Below, in pieces: positions 1 to 8,724 of a DNA stretch of 64,000 nucleotides; the first letter of the stretch is position 1; every line of letters begins with the position of its first letter. The position numbers and the translations under genes were made by a program. The notes under the pieces are model-generated. The model searched no databases and was not told the DNA's origin. It saw nothing but the letters and a program-made list of their open reading frames with translations. The stretch is from Novosphingobium fluoreni (lineage in GTDB: Bacteria; Pseudomonadota; Alphaproteobacteria; Sphingomonadales; Sphingomonadaceae), in the NCBI RefSeq assembly GCF_014196615.1, contig NZ_JACIDY010000007.1, positions 124,001 through 188,000 of the forward strand, read 5' to 3'.

Positions 1-640
1 AGAGGACGGTGGCGAATTCAAGGCACGCGGCATCGCGCACGCCTTTCAAAAATCGCGCCTCGTCTCCATCCACACGCCAATCCTTGAGAACGGAAACCCG
101 CCGCCCGTCGGCCAGTTTGAATGCGGCGATGTCGATAGCGTTACCCGTCGCATGTTCGCTCCATGAGCCGGTCCCGCCACCGCCGATACGACGACAATTG
201 TTCGTGCCGTAGTGTTCCAGGGCTACCACGCGAGAGCCTAGTATCGCTTTGGCTTGGGGCTGAACGCCATGCACCAGCCAGCGCGCAAGAGCGGCTCCGA
301 TTGCGCATGTCGCCTCGCTGCGGGCGGGCGACAGGACGAGGCCAAGCTGGCGGTCCGGCGCAAGTAGCTGCCGGTCTTCGCGGCGGCACGTCCCTTCCCC
401 GGTCGGTGGCAGGACTTCAAAAGTAATCTCACTGCGTTCAAGAAACACCCGGCAGGACGCAGGCTCGGCGCGCAACTGCGCGATTTTCGTGCGCATTGCC
501 CAACCTCCGGGCGCATCCGATAGCGCCAGCGGCGCCCAGGGATCGTAGGCCGGGTGCTGATGCAGCCAGACCCTGGCCCCCACCGCGATACACAGCATGA
601 CCAGCGCGGAGAAAAGCCAGGCATCGAGAGAAGAGCGCAT
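1..640 (-). CDS. Extensin-like family protein (3' end outside window)
   Basis: The gene starts with ATG at 640 and is open for 213 codons to the window edge, so the C-terminus is missing. Residues 8-26 form a single hydrophobic segment, a signal anchor, so the rest should lie in the periplasm. The remainder looks like the extensin-like C-terminal domain: five cysteines (63, 85, 112, 149, 206) that could form disulphides, and the block SEHATGNAIDIAAF around residues 161-174, which resembles the metal-site region of D-Ala-D-Ala peptidase-like proteins (H163, D170). That fold similarity is family knowledge; activity on peptidoglycan is inferred. The gene follows dnaJ at 95 bases in the same direction and may be the last gene of the dnaKJ transcript. 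No good Shine-Dalgarno was found, and an in-frame stop upstream excludes a much longer form. Confidence 0.8.
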   Translation of the reverse strand, partial: MRSSLDAWLFSALVMLCIAVGARVWLHQHPAYDPWAPLALSDAPGGWAMRTKIAQLRAEPASCRVFLERSEITFEVLPPTGEGTCRREDRQLLAPDRQLGLVLSPARSEATCAIGAALARWLVHGVQPQAKAILGSRVVALEHYGTNNCRRIGGGGTGSWSEHATGNAIDIAAFKLADGRRVSVLKDWRVDGDEARFLKGVRDAACLEFATVL

Positions 641-735
641 CAGGGGGAAAAGCGCCGCAAAGGCTTTGGCTCCTGACTGGCCGTCTCCTGCTCGCTAGGC
701 CTGGATGACCCACGCCACCGTTTTTTGCGACCGTC

Positions 736-1863
736 TCAGTCGGCCAAGCCGCTGAAGGCCGCCTTGATTCGCTCGAAAAAGCCCTTCGACCCTGGGCACT
801 CCTCGCCGGTTTCGGTTTCCTGCAACTCCCGCAGCAATTCCTTCTGGCGAGCGGAGAGCTTGGTAGGTGTCTCCACCGAGATCTCGATCACCATGTCACC
901 CCGGCCACGGCCCTGCAGAACGGGCATGCCCGCCCCGCGCTTGCGCAACTGTTTTCCGGACTGGATACCGGCGGGGATAATCACCGACAGTCGTTCGCCG
1001 TCGACGCCGGGAATCTCGATCTCGCCACCCAGGGCCGCCGTGGTGAACGTGATCGGCACGCGCGTGATCAGCGTCGTGCTCTCCCGTTCGAACACGGCGT
1101 GACGCCTGACGTGCAGGAAGATGTAAAGATCACCGGGAGGCGCACCGAACGGCCCCGCCTCACCCTTGCCGGACAAGCGGATACGCGTGCCGGAATCGAC
1201 ACCCGGCGGGATATCCACCTCCAGGGTCTGCGGCTTGTCCACGCGGCCTTCACCGCCGCAAGCACGGCAGGGCTTTTCGATGACCTCGCCGCGCCCGTGA
1301 CAAGTCGGGCACGTGCGTTCGACGACGAAGAAACCCTGCTGCGCGCGAACCTTGCCATGGCCGCCGCACATGTTGCACCGGCGCGCGCCGGTTCCAGGCT
1401 CCGCACCGGAGCCGTGGCACGGCTCGCATGCCGCGGAAACTTCGATCTCGATCTCGGTCTTCTTGCCGTGGAACGCGTCTTCCAGGCCGATTTCCATGTC
1501 GTAGCGCAAGTCGGCACCACGGCGCGCCTGCTGACGACCGCCGCCGCCACCGAAGGCCTGGCCAAAGATGGATTCGAAGATATCGCCGATGTCGCCAAAG
1601 TCCCCGCCGCCGGGGCCTGCGCCGCCGCCGTTCTGGAACGCGGCATGGCCATAGCGGTCGTAAGCGGCTCGCTTTTGGGGATCCTTCAAGCAATCGTAGG
1701 CGACGCTGATCATCTTGAAGCGGGTTTCCGCTTCCTTGTCGCCCGGGTTCTTGTCCGGATGCCACTTCATGGCGAGTTTGCGGTAGGACGACTTGATCGT
1801 CTTGTCGTCGGCCGTCCGCTCGCATTCGAGCAATTCGTAAAAGTCGATTTCTGTCGCTGACAC
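736..1863 (-). CDS. dnaJ: Chaperone protein DnaJ
   Basis: Hsp40 co-chaperone that delivers unfolded clients to DnaK and stimulates its ATPase. All the classical type I parts are present. The J domain has HPD at residues 35-37. It is followed by a Gly/Phe-rich linker (about 75-110). A zinc domain with four CxxCxGxG repeats (CEPCHGSG, CNMCGGHG, CPTCHGRG, CRACGGEG) spans about 145-215, followed by the C-terminal client-binding domains. At 375 aa it has the normal family length. The start is a GTG (1863-1861) preceded by a GGGGGA-type ribosome site. It lies 76 bases downstream of dnaK in the same direction, with a hairpin in the gap, so it is probably co-transcribed from the heat-shock promoter in front of dnaK. 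Confidence 0.98.
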   Translation of the reverse strand: MSATEIDFYELLECERTADDKTIKSSYRKLAMKWHPDKNPGDKEAETRFKMISVAYDCLKDPQKRAAYDRYGHAAFQNGGGAGPGGGDFGDIGDIFESIFGQAFGGGGGRQQARRGADLRYDMEIGLEDAFHGKKTEIEIEVSAACEPCHGSGAEPGTGARRCNMCGGHGKVRAQQGFFVVERTCPTCHGRGEVIEKPCRACGGEGRVDKPQTLEVDIPPGVDSGTRIRLSGKGEAGPFGAPPGDLYIFLHVRRHAVFERESTTLITRVPITFTTAALGGEIEIPGVDGERLSVIIPAGIQSGKQLRKRGAGMPVLQGRGRGDMVIEISVETPTKLSARQKELLRELQETETGEECPGSKGFFERIKAAFSGLAD

Positions 1864-1887
1864 GTTCTTTTCCCCCGTGACAAACTA

Positions 1888-1920
1888 ACCCCCACCGGCG
1901 CGGATTGCACCGGCGGGGGT
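1888..1920. other. Hairpin between dnaK and dnaJ
   Basis: Two 11-base arms (1888-1898 and 1910-1920) pair with a single mismatch around an 11-base loop, giving a very GC-rich stem. On the coding strand the 3' arm is followed by only a weak T-rich stretch. It could be a partial terminator or an RNA-stability stem that lowers dnaJ relative to dnaK. That role is inferred from position. Confidence 0.6.
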
Positions 1921-1939
1921 CAGCTTTTTCATCAGGTTA

Positions 1940-3859
1940 TCAGCCCTTGTTCTCGTCGACTTCCGAGAACTCGGCATCGACCACGTCTTCATTGCCCTTG
2001 CCCTGCGCGCCGGCATCGGCGTCAGGAGAGGATGCAGCGGCCTGCTCCTTCTCGTAGATCGCCTGGCCCAGCTTCATGGCCACTTCGGTCAAGGCCTGAG
2101 ACTTCGCGGTGATCTCAGCGGTGTCGCCGCTTTCGATCGCCGTCTTGGTCGCAGCGATCGCCGCTTCGATATCGCCCTTGAGCGAAGCGTCGATCTTGTC
2201 GCCATGCTCGGCAAGCTGCTGCTCCGTCGCGTGGACGAGGCTGTCGGCGTTGTTCTTCGCCTCGGCACCCTCGCGGCGCTTCTTGTCCTCTTCGGCGAAC
2301 TTCTCCGCATCGCGGACCATCTGGTCGATGTCGCTATCCGAAAGGCCACCGGAGGCCTGGATGCGAATCTGCTGCTCCTTACCAGTGCCCTTGTCCTTGG
2401 CAGAGACGTTGACGATGCCATTGGCGTCGATGTCGAACGTGACCTCGATCTGCGGAACACCGCGACGCGCCGCCGGGATGCCGACGAGATCGAACTGACC
2501 CAGCATCTTGTTGTCTTGCGCCATCTCGCGCTCGCCCTGGAACACGCGGATCGTCACCGCCTGCTGATTGTCCTCGGCAGTCGAGTAGACCTGGCTCTTC
2601 TTGGTCGGGATCGTGGTGTTGCGATCGATCATCTTGGTCATGATGCCGCCCAGCGTCTCGATACCCAGCGACAGCGGGGTCACGTCGAGCAGCAGCACGT
2701 CCTTGACGTCGCCCTGAAGCACGCCGGCCTGGATCGCCGCGCCCATTGCAACCACTTCGTCAGGGTTCACGCCGGTATGCGGGTCCTTGCCGAAGAAGTC
2801 CTTCACCACTTCGCGAACCTTGGGCATGCGGGTCATGCCGCCAACCAGCACGACGTCATCGATGTCCTTGGCCGAAAGACCGGCATCGGCGATCGCCTTG
2901 CGGCAGGGCTCCAGCGTACGCTGGATCAGGTCGGCGACCATCTTTTCCAGATCGGCGCGCGTCACCGTCTCGACGAGGTGCAGCGGCGTCGTGGCGCCAC
3001 CTTCCATGCGGGCGGTGATGAAGGGCAGGTTGATCTCGGTCGTCGCGGTGGACGACAGTTCGATCTTGGCCTTCTCGGCCGCTTCCTTCAGACGCTGCAG
3101 AGCCAGCTTGTCGGTGCGGAGATCCATGTTCTCCTTGGCCTTGAACTTGTCGGCCAGCCACTCGACCAGCTTGGAGTCAAAGTCCTCACCACCCAGGAAG
3201 GTGTCGCCGTTGGTGCTCTTCACCTCGAACACGCCGTCGCCGATCTCGAGGATCGAGACGTCGAAGGTGCCGCCGCCAAGGTCGTAGACCGCGATGGTCT
3301 TGCCATCCTGCTTGTCGAGGCCATAGGCAAGCGCGGCCGCGGTCGGCTCGTTGATGATGCGCAGAACTTCCAGGCCCGCGATCTGACCGGCGTCCTTGGT
3401 CGCCTGACGCTGCGCGTCGTTGAAATATGCGGGCACGGTGATGACCGCCTGCGTGACCGTCTCACCCAGGTAGCTCTCCGCCGTTTCCTTCATCTTCTGC
3501 AGGATGAAAGCGCTGATCTGCGATGGGCTGTAGTCTTCGCCGCCGGCATTGACCCACGCATCGCCATTCTTGCCGCGCGTGATGGTATACGGAACCAGCT
3601 CGGTGTCCTTCTTGGTCACCGGATCGTCAAAGCGGCGGCCGATCAGGCGCTTCACCGCGAAAATCGTGTTGTCGCCATTGGTGACCGCCTGGCGCTTCGC
3701 CGGCTGGCCGATCAGGCGCTCGCCGTCCTTGGTGAAGGCGACGATCGAAGGCGTGGTGCGCGCGCCTTCCGAATTCTCAATCACCTTGGGCTTCCCGCCG
3801 TCCATGACGGCGATGCAGCTGTTGGTCGTGCCAAGGTCGATACCGATTACTTTAGCCAT
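1940..3859 (-). CDS. dnaK: Chaperone protein DnaK (Hsp70)
   Basis: ATP-driven Hsp70 chaperone working with DnaJ and GrpE. The N-terminal actin-fold ATPase begins GIDLGTTNS and carries the second phosphate loop [10 protein letters not shown]. The substrate-binding domain and helical lid follow, ending in an acidic tail ([12 protein letters not shown]). I chose the ATG at 3859 (639 aa) and not the one at 3868, because the GAGGA ribosome site sits about 9 bases before 3859 but directly against the upstream ATG. A perfect alphaproteobacterial RpoH promoter lies about 110 bases upstream (3971-3998), so strong heat induction is expected. dnaJ follows on the same strand. Confidence 0.99.
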   Translation of the reverse strand: MAKVIGIDLGTTNSCIAVMDGGKPKVIENSEGARTTPSIVAFTKDGERLIGQPAKRQAVTNGDNTIFAVKRLIGRRFDDPVTKKDTELVPYTITRGKNGDAWVNAGGEDYSPSQISAFILQKMKETAESYLGETVTQAVITVPAYFNDAQRQATKDAGQIAGLEVLRIINEPTAAALAYGLDKQDGKTIAVYDLGGGTFDVSILEIGDGVFEVKSTNGDTFLGGEDFDSKLVEWLADKFKAKENMDLRTDKLALQRLKEAAEKAKIELSSTATTEINLPFITARMEGGATTPLHLVETVTRADLEKMVADLIQRTLEPCRKAIADAGLSAKDIDDVVLVGGMTRMPKVREVVKDFFGKDPHTGVNPDEVVAMGAAIQAGVLQGDVKDVLLLDVTPLSLGIETLGGIMTKMIDRNTTIPTKKSQVYSTAEDNQQAVTIRVFQGEREMAQDNKMLGQFDLVGIPAARRGVPQIEVTFDIDANGIVNVSAKDKGTGKEQQIRIQASGGLSDSDIDQMVRDAEKFAEEDKKRREGAEAKNNADSLVHATEQQLAEHGDKIDASLKGDIEAAIAATKTAIESGDTAEITAKSQALTEVAMKLGQAIYEKEQAAASSPDADAGAQGKGNEDVVDAEFSEVDENKG

Positions 3860-3970
3860 TATCCCCATTCCTCACGTCAATTGATGACACCGCGCGGATC
3901 GCCTCCCCCTGCGGAGCAAGGCGGCTTGGCGGCTCGGTGACGTCCCTCTCGGGCATGTCGTCGGCGGGCG

Positions 3971-3998
3971 ATATAGGACGGGTTTTGCTTGGCACAAG
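3971..3998 (-). promoter_or_regulatory. RpoH (sigma-32) heat-shock promoter of dnaK
   Basis: On the minus strand CTTG (3998-3995) is followed after exactly 18 bases by CTATAT (3976-3971). This matches the alphaproteobacterial RpoH consensus CTTG-N17-18-CyTATnT. Transcription should begin near 3964, giving a 5' leader of about 105 bases before the dnaK ATG. The match is read directly from the sequence; use in the cell is inferred. Confidence 0.8.
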
Positions 3999-4069
3999 AG
4001 TGGTGTGCAGGCATGAGGCCCGCTACGGGATCGGACCTGTTTCGGGACGAGCGGCAAAAGGATTTGATC

Positions 4070-4597
4070 ATGCTGAAGGCGCGCGCGGTGATAGTGGCAG
4101 GGTTGATTGCAACTGTCGCGGGGCTCAGCGCCTGCAAGCAGTCCGCCGCGCCCACCACGCAGGAAACCGGCACCGCCGAAACGACTGCAGCCGATGTCGG
4201 TCCGGACGCGAAGCCAGGCGTCTCCGCTGGCTCCGCGCGACTGGTGCTGCCCATCGTCGCTGGCCGTCCGGGTGTTGCCTATTTTCGGGTCAGCAACAAC
4301 TCGGCCTCGGCCATCACTCTGGCCGCGGTGCATATCGACGGGGTGGGCAAGGCGGAGATGCACCGCACCAGCGGCGGCAAGATGACCCCGGTGACCGGCG
4401 TCCCCATCGCCAGCGGCGCCAACATCACGTTCGCGCCCGGGGGGCTGCACGTGATGGCATTCGACATCGACGCGGCGCTAAAAGCCGGTGGCCAGACCGA
4501 GATGACCCTCACTTTTGCCGACGGCGACAAGATCTCGATCCCTGCCAAGATCGAAGCCGGCGGCCAGAGCCATGACATGGCCGGGATGAGCCACTGA
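4070..4597 (+). CDS. PCu(A)C-type copper chaperone lipoprotein
   Basis: Periplasmic copper chaperone of the PCu(A)C (DUF461) family, which hands Cu(I) to the CuA centre of cytochrome c oxidase. The signal peptide ends in the lipobox LSAC, so it should be lipid-anchored. The copper site fits the family pattern: a Met-His pair (AEMHRT), a second Met about ten residues on (GKM), and HVM about twenty-five residues later. The C-terminus ends GQSHDMAGMSH, an extra Met/His tail that could add copper ligands. The start at 4070 follows a good AAAGGA site; a longer reading frame reaching to 3989 overlaps the divergent dnaK promoter. The next gene starts 17 bases downstream. Confidence 0.9.
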   Translation: MLKARAVIVAGLIATVAGLSACKQSAAPTTQETGTAETTAADVGPDAKPGVSAGSARLVLPIVAGRPGVAYFRVSNNSASAITLAAVHIDGVGKAEMHRTSGGKMTPVTGVPIASGANITFAPGGLHVMAFDIDAALKAGGQTEMTLTFADGDKISIPAKIEAGGQSHDMAGMSH

Positions 4598-4614
4598 CAT
4601 CGACTATCGATACG

Positions 4615-5103
4615 GTGTCAACGGCCTGCTCTCCCGGTGAAGAGCGGCCGCTGACGCCGGGTGAGCGGGACCTGATCCGCTCGATTTTCGGCGGTGCGAT
4701 CGATTGCAATCCTGTTCGGATCAAGCGGCGTCGCTGGTTTCCGTTTCAGCCGTGCAACACCTTGATGGCCCCAACCGGGCACATGCATTTCCACCCGCGA
4801 TCAACCCTCTACCGTGACGACTTCGGCGCGGAGGGGCCGCAGCTGCAGGCGTTGTTCCTGCATGAAATGACCCACGTCTGGCAGACCCAGCGGCGCGGGC
4901 GATGGTACCTACCGCTGATGCGGCACCCGCTTTGCCGTTACGACTATACGTTGCGCCCAGGCTGGACCCTGGATCGATACGGTATAGAGCAGCAGGCCGA
5001 GATCGTGCGGCACATTTTCCTGCTACGGAGCGGAGTGCACGTTCCCGGCGCGCCCCCGCTGGCTAGCTATGCGGGTATCCTGCCATTCAGCGCCTCACGC
5101 TGA
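4615..5103 (+). CDS. Vgr-related protein with HExxH motif
   Basis: A 162-aa protein of the group annotated in sphingomonads as Vgr-related. It has no signal peptide. The most striking feature is LFLHEMTHVWQTQ at about residues 81-93, an HExxH zinc-metalloprotease signature, but I see no convincing third zinc ligand, so catalytic activity is uncertain. The N-terminus PLTPGERDLIRSIFG and the phrase GHMHFHP are conserved-looking and histidine-rich. The start is a GTG 17 bases after the copper chaperone stop, with no strong ribosome site, which suggests translational coupling. Function is unknown. Confidence 0.75.
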   Translation: MSTACSPGEERPLTPGERDLIRSIFGGAIDCNPVRIKRRRWFPFQPCNTLMAPTGHMHFHPRSTLYRDDFGAEGPQLQALFLHEMTHVWQTQRRGRWYLPLMRHPLCRYDYTLRPGWTLDRYGIEQQAEIVRHIFLLRSGVHVPGAPPLASYAGILPFSASR

Positions 5104-5146
5104 GGCTAACGGCCATTTCCATCGAGTGGATCGTTTAGTCTTGCAT

Positions 5147-5180
5147 AGAAAAAGGGCGCGAGACCTTCGCCTCGCGCCCC
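5147..5180 (-). terminator. Rho-independent terminator of the glycine-zipper lipoprotein gene
   Basis: A perfect 9-bp stem (5154-5162 with 5171-5179) and 8-base loop are followed on the minus strand by TTTTT. It lies 26 bases past the stop of the minus-strand lipoprotein gene and between two convergent genes, as expected for its terminator. Confidence 0.85.
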
Positions 5181-5205
5181 TCAAATTTCGTTCTGTGAAA
5201 CGACT

Positions 5206-5466
5206 TCAGCAATCGCGGTCGTAATAACGACGACCATCGCGATCGTAGCGATAGCAACCGCCGTAGCGATCCTTCTTCACCTGCGAACCGCCGACTGCAC
5301 CGGCAGCCGCGCCGATTGCCGCGCCGGCACCGACATCGCCGGCCAAAGCACCGACGCCCGCGCCGACAGCGCCGCCAACCAGCGCGCCTTCACCGGCATA
5401 GTTCGAAGCGCAACCACCAAGCGCCAATGCGCCGGCTGTGACAACAGGAAGAATCAGAAAACGCAT
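5206..5466 (-). CDS. Small glycine-zipper outer-membrane lipoprotein
   Basis: An 86-aa lipoprotein. The signal peptide ends in lipobox LGGC (Cys19). It is followed by a Gly/Ala-rich stretch of about 40 residues (GALVGGAVGAGVGALAGD and on), a typical glycine zipper that packs into membranes, and a basic/Tyr tail (RYDRDGRRYYDRDC). It resembles the 17-kDa antigen/YMGG family but is short. The gene stands alone with its own terminator. A general-stress EcfG promoter match sits at 5505-5529, so it is probably a stress-induced envelope protein; that induction is inferred from the promoter sequence. Confidence 0.85.
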   Translation of the reverse strand: MRFLILPVVTAGALALGGCASNYAGEGALVGGAVGAGVGALAGDVGAGAAIGAAAGAVGGSQVKKDRYGGCYRYDRDGRRYYDRDC

Positions 5467-5504
5467 GGCAAATCTCCGAGACCCAACAAATATTCTGCTG
5501 GATC

Positions 5505-5529
5505 AACGGAGATGCCCCCCTCTTGTTCC
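5505..5529 (-). promoter_or_regulatory. EcfG (general stress sigma factor) promoter
   Basis: On the minus strand GGAAC (5529-5525) is separated by exactly 16 bases from CGTT (5508-5505), a perfect match to the alphaproteobacterial EcfG consensus GGAAC-N16-17-CGTT. It sits 39 bases upstream of the lipoprotein ATG, which puts the predicted RNA start about 30 bases before the gene. Confidence 0.75.
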
Positions 5530-5588
5530 GCCCTAGATTCCGCGTAGCCAAACTTTGACACACCAAGGGAGCCGAGGAAGGGTGAGGA

Positions 5589-6164
5589 TCAGTCGGGCTT
5601 CTTCGCCACCGCGACCATGGCGGGGCGCAGCAGGCGATCCTTGATCATGTATCCGGCCTGCAATTCTTGAAGCACGGTGCCCGGCTCAGCGTCGCCTGAT
5701 GGCAGCTCGATCATCGCCTGATGCTGGTTGGGGTCGAGCGGGAGGCCGACGGCCGCGATGCGGCTGATCCCGTGCGAGGCGAAGACCTTCTCGATCTCAC
5801 GGCCCGTCGCCTCGATGCCGGCGACGAGGTTCTTCATCTTTTCGTCCTCACGCAGCTCGGCCGGAATGGCGGAAAGCGCGCGACTGAGGTTATCCGACAC
5901 GGAAAGGATATCGCGCGCAAAACCAGTGGCCGCATAGGCGCGCGTATCGGCGACGTCCTTTTCCAGACGGCGGCGGACGTTCTGCGTCTCGGCGCGAGCA
6001 TAAAGGACGTCCTGCTTGGCGGTGTCCAATTCCTCGCGCAGGCGTGCCAGTTCTTCGGCACGGCGATCTGCGGTCTCGGCGTTCTTGTCCAGCAGATCCT
6101 CCGGAACGCCCCTCAGTTCCTCTTCAGCAGCCGTGTCGGCAGACTGCGTGTTCTGATCGGTCAT
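5589..6164 (-). CDS. grpE: Nucleotide exchange factor GrpE
   Basis: GrpE releases ADP from DnaK and so resets the Hsp70 cycle. The 191-aa protein has an acidic disordered N-terminus, a long coiled coil (about residues 30-75, with ENVRRRLEKDVADTRAYA-like heptads) and the C-terminal beta wing ending near LRPAMVAVAKKPD. Length and order fit the family. It starts 19 bases after hrcA on the same strand, so hrcA-grpE is an operon driven by the heat-shock promoter at 7244-7271. Confidence 0.97.
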   Translation of the reverse strand: MTDQNTQSADTAAEEELRGVPEDLLDKNAETADRRAEELARLREELDTAKQDVLYARAETQNVRRRLEKDVADTRAYAATGFARDILSVSDNLSRALSAIPAELREDEKMKNLVAGIEATGREIEKVFASHGISRIAAVGLPLDPNQHQAMIELPSGDAEPGTVLQELQAGYMIKDRLLRPAMVAVAKKPD

Positions 6165-6183
6165 GTCTTGCAGATTCCAGTCT

Positions 6184-7236
6184 TCAGATGAATTTGCTCA
6201 GGGTCTGGCCCAGGCTCCGAGCGGTGAAGTCCACCATGGGGACGACGCGCGCATAGTTCAACCGCGTCGGTCCGATAACCCCCACCACGCCGACCACCCT
6301 GCCCTCGCGGTCGCGATAGGGCGCGGCGATCACGGATGAACCACTAAGCGCGAAGAGGCGATTTTCGGAACCGATAAAGATCCGTGCCGAACGCGCATCG
6401 CGCGCCATCGCCAGCAGTTCGGACACTGATTGCTTGTTTTCCAGATCGTCCAGCAAAGACCGCACCCGCTCCAGATCGGACAGCGCCGCCTCATCAAGCA
6501 GGTTTGCCTGACCACGCACGATCAGGATCGGGCGGCGCGCGGCGTCTTCGCTCCAGATGGCGATGCCGCGCTCGATCAGATCCCGGCTGGCGGCGTTAAG
6601 GGCGTTCTGACCAGACGCGATATCGGCCTGCATCGCCCGCGCGGCTTCCGGCAACGTCCGTCCATTGAGGTGCGCGGTGATGTAGTTGGAAGCTTCCTCC
6701 AGCGCGCCGGGAGGGACGGCGGCGGACAATTCGATGATGCGATTTTCGATCGCGCCGTCCTCGCCCACCATCACCGCCAGCACCCGCCGATCGCCGATCG
6801 ACATCAGCGACAACTGACGCAACCGCGGTTCGCGCTGGGGCACCATGACCACACCGGCACAGGCGGAGAGGTCGGAAAGGATCGTACTGGTCGCCTCCAG
6901 CGCGGCTTCGATCGGGCCGGGCTCGGACAAGCGGCTCTGTATCGCGGCCCGCTCCTCACGCGTTGGCTCGGCGACTTGCATCATACCGTCCACGAATAGG
7001 CGCAGGCCCGATTCGGTGGGCATCCGGCCCGCGCTGGTATGCGGCGCTGCCAATAGCCCCAGCCGTTCGAGATCGGCCAGGACAGATCGGATCGAGGCGG
7101 GTGACAAGTTCAGCCCGCTGCCACCCGCCAACGTGCGCGATCCCACCGGCACTCCGGTGGTGAGATAGCCTTCCACAACCAGGCGGAAGATATCCCTGGC
7201 GCGGCTGGTCAATTCGATGATCGGTGGCGTCGTCAC
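6184..7236 (-). CDS. hrcA: Heat-inducible transcription repressor HrcA
   Basis: HrcA represses groESL-type operons by binding CIRCE sites. The 350-aa product has an N-terminal winged-helix domain (RARDIFRLVVEGYL, then VGSRTLAGGSGLNLSPASI) and the GAF-like regulatory domain ending RSLGQTLSKFI. The start is GTG at 7236-7234. A RpoH-like promoter ends only seven bases before this GTG, so the message may be leaderless. No CIRCE element (TTAGCACTC-N9-GAGTGCTAA) is visible in the window, so the regulated groE genes must be elsewhere. grpE follows. Confidence 0.97.
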   Translation of the reverse strand: MTTPPIIELTSRARDIFRLVVEGYLTTGVPVGSRTLAGGSGLNLSPASIRSVLADLERLGLLAAPHTSAGRMPTESGLRLFVDGMMQVAEPTREERAAIQSRLSEPGPIEAALEATSTILSDLSACAGVVMVPQREPRLRQLSLMSIGDRRVLAVMVGEDGAIENRIIELSAAVPPGALEEASNYITAHLNGRTLPEAARAMQADIASGQNALNAASRDLIERGIAIWSEDAARRPILIVRGQANLLDEAALSDLERVRSLLDDLENKQSVSELLAMARDARSARIFIGSENRLFALSGSSVIAAPYRDREGRVVGVVGVIGPTRLNYARVVPMVDFTARSLGQTLSKFI

Positions 7237-7243
7237 CCCCCCT

Positions 7244-7271
7244 ATCTAGCTATCAGGCTTGCGGCCTCAAG
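7244..7271 (-). promoter_or_regulatory. RpoH-like promoter of hrcA-grpE
   Basis: CTTG (7271-7268, minus strand), an 18-base spacer and CTAGAT (7249-7244). This has the same spacing as the dnaK promoter and one mismatch to CTATAT. Only seven bases separate the -10 element from the hrcA GTG, so transcription would start at or next to the start codon. Confidence 0.65.
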
Positions 7272-7319
7272 CCCGTTCCGCCAAGGCGCGCCAACGAACC
7301 ATCGATTTGAGGACTTTAC

Positions 7320-8036
7320 ATGCGACCTTCCGGCCGCGCGCCTGACGAAATGCGCGCTATCGATATCCAGACCGGCTTCACCAAGCATGCGGAAGGTTCG
7401 GCGCTGATCTCGTTCGGCGACACTCGCGTGCTGGTGACCGCCTCGATCGAGGAGAAGGTCCCGCCGTTCTTGCGCGGCAAGGGCGAAGGCTGGGTGACGG
7501 CCGAATATTCGATGCTGCCCCGCGCCACGCACACCCGCGGCAGTCGTGAAGCGGCGAAGGGCAAGCAATCGGGCCGTACGCAGGAAATCCAGCGCCTGAT
7601 CGGCCGCTCGCTGCGCGCCGTGGTCGATATGAAGAAGCTGGGCGAGCGCCAGATCGTGCTGGACTGCGATGTGATCCAGGCCGACGGCGGCACCCGCACC
7701 GCTTCGATCTCCGGCGCCTGGGTGGCGCTGCGACTGGCGGTGGACAAGCTGCTGGCCGAGGGCAAGATCAAGGAAGACCCGATCACCGCGCAAGTCGCGG
7801 CGGTCTCCTGCGGCATCCATGAAGGCACGCCTGTGTTGGACCTTGACTATATCGAGGACAGCAACGCCCATGCCGACGCCAATTTCGTGCTGATCGAAGG
7901 CGGCCTGATCGCCGAGGCGCAGGCCACTGCCGAGGGCGCGGCCTATGACGAGGAAGCCTTGCTGCGTCTGCTGCGGCTGGCGCGCATGGGCTGCGACAGG
8001 ATCTTCGCGGCGCAGGCCAAGGCCGTCGGCCGCTAA
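7320..8036 (+). CDS. rph: Ribonuclease PH
   Basis: Phosphate-dependent 3'-5' exoribonuclease that trims tRNA 3' ends. The 238-aa protein is full length: it starts with the conserved [14 protein letters not shown], includes [17 protein letters not shown] and [18 protein letters not shown] (RNA/phosphate-binding arginines), and has the [17 protein letters not shown] block of the active site. It is divergent from hrcA with 83 bases between. rdgB follows after 27 bases, the usual rph-rdgB pairing, then hemW, so this is a likely operon. Confidence 0.98.
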   Translation: MRPSGRAPDEMRAIDIQTGFTKHAEGSALISFGDTRVLVTASIEEKVPPFLRGKGEGWVTAEYSMLPRATHTRGSREAAKGKQSGRTQEIQRLIGRSLRAVVDMKKLGERQIVLDCDVIQADGGTRTASISGAWVALRLAVDKLLAEGKIKEDPITAQVAAVSCGIHEGTPVLDLDYIEDSNAHADANFVLIEGGLIAEAQATAEGAAYDEEALLRLLRLARMGCDRIFAAQAKAVGR

Positions 8037-8063
8037 GCTTCTGGGCAGAATCGGAGAGAGCGC

Positions 8064-8693
8064 ATGACACGCAAGCTTGCAGGCGAACGCCTGGTCATCG
8101 CCACGCATAACGCGGGCAAGCTGAAGGAGATCAGCGCTCTCCTCGCCCCCTACGGGATCGACTGTGTTTCAGCCGGTGAGCTTGGCTTGCCGGAGCCTGA
8201 GGAAACCGGCACCACCTTTGTCGAGAACGCCCTGCTTAAGGCGCACGCCGCCGCGAAAGCTGCGAACCTGCCCGCGTTGGCTGACGATAGCGGAATGTCG
8301 GTGACTGCCCTTGCTGGTCGACCCGGTGTCTACACGGCGGACTGGGCCGAGCGTCAGTGGTTCGAGGGTGAACCGGGGCGCGATTGGTTCATGGCGATGG
8401 GCAAGGTGGAAGGCCTGCTGACTCAGTTGGGGCCGGACACGGACCGGTCATGCTGGTTTTCCTGCGTCCTTGCGATCGCCTGGCCCGACGGCGAAAGCGC
8501 GGTCTATGAGGGCCGCGTGGAAGGGCAATTCACCTGGCCACCCAGAGGAACGATGGGCTTCGGCTATGACCCGGCCTTCGTGCCGGCGGGCCATGACGAA
8601 ACTTTCGCCGAGTTGCCGCCGGAGGCAAAGCATCGCATCAGCCATCGGGCCGACGCCTTCGCCAAATTGGTCGCGGAGCAATTCCAGCAGTAA
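8064..8693 (+). CDS. rdgB: dITP/XTP pyrophosphatase (RdgB/HAM1)
   Basis: Removes non-canonical purine nucleotides (dITP, XTP) by hydrolysis to the monophosphate. The 209-aa product shows [12 protein letters not shown] (the SxNxxK-type substrate loop) near residue 13, ALADDSGM (catalytic Asp) near 76, and [11 protein letters not shown] plus ISHRADAF at the C-terminal end, all family landmarks. The start ATG at 8064 is preceded by GGAGAGAG. It lies between rph and hemW in one direction. Confidence 0.97.
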   Translation: MTRKLAGERLVIATHNAGKLKEISALLAPYGIDCVSAGELGLPEPEETGTTFVENALLKAHAAAKAANLPALADDSGMSVTALAGRPGVYTADWAERQWFEGEPGRDWFMAMGKVEGLLTQLGPDTDRSCWFSCVLAIAWPDGESAVYEGRVEGQFTWPPRGTMGFGYDPAFVPAGHDETFAELPPEAKHRISHRADAFAKLVAEQFQQ

Positions 8694-8724
8694 CATTCCG
8701 CCGCGAACCTGCTAGATAAGCGCG

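Noticed and set aside
2204..3940. Long plus-strand open frame (578 codons) opposite dnaK
   Set aside because: It is the mirror frame of a highly conserved gene with strong GC3 bias; its product has no recognisable domain and reads as low-complexity His/Arg/Asp sequence.
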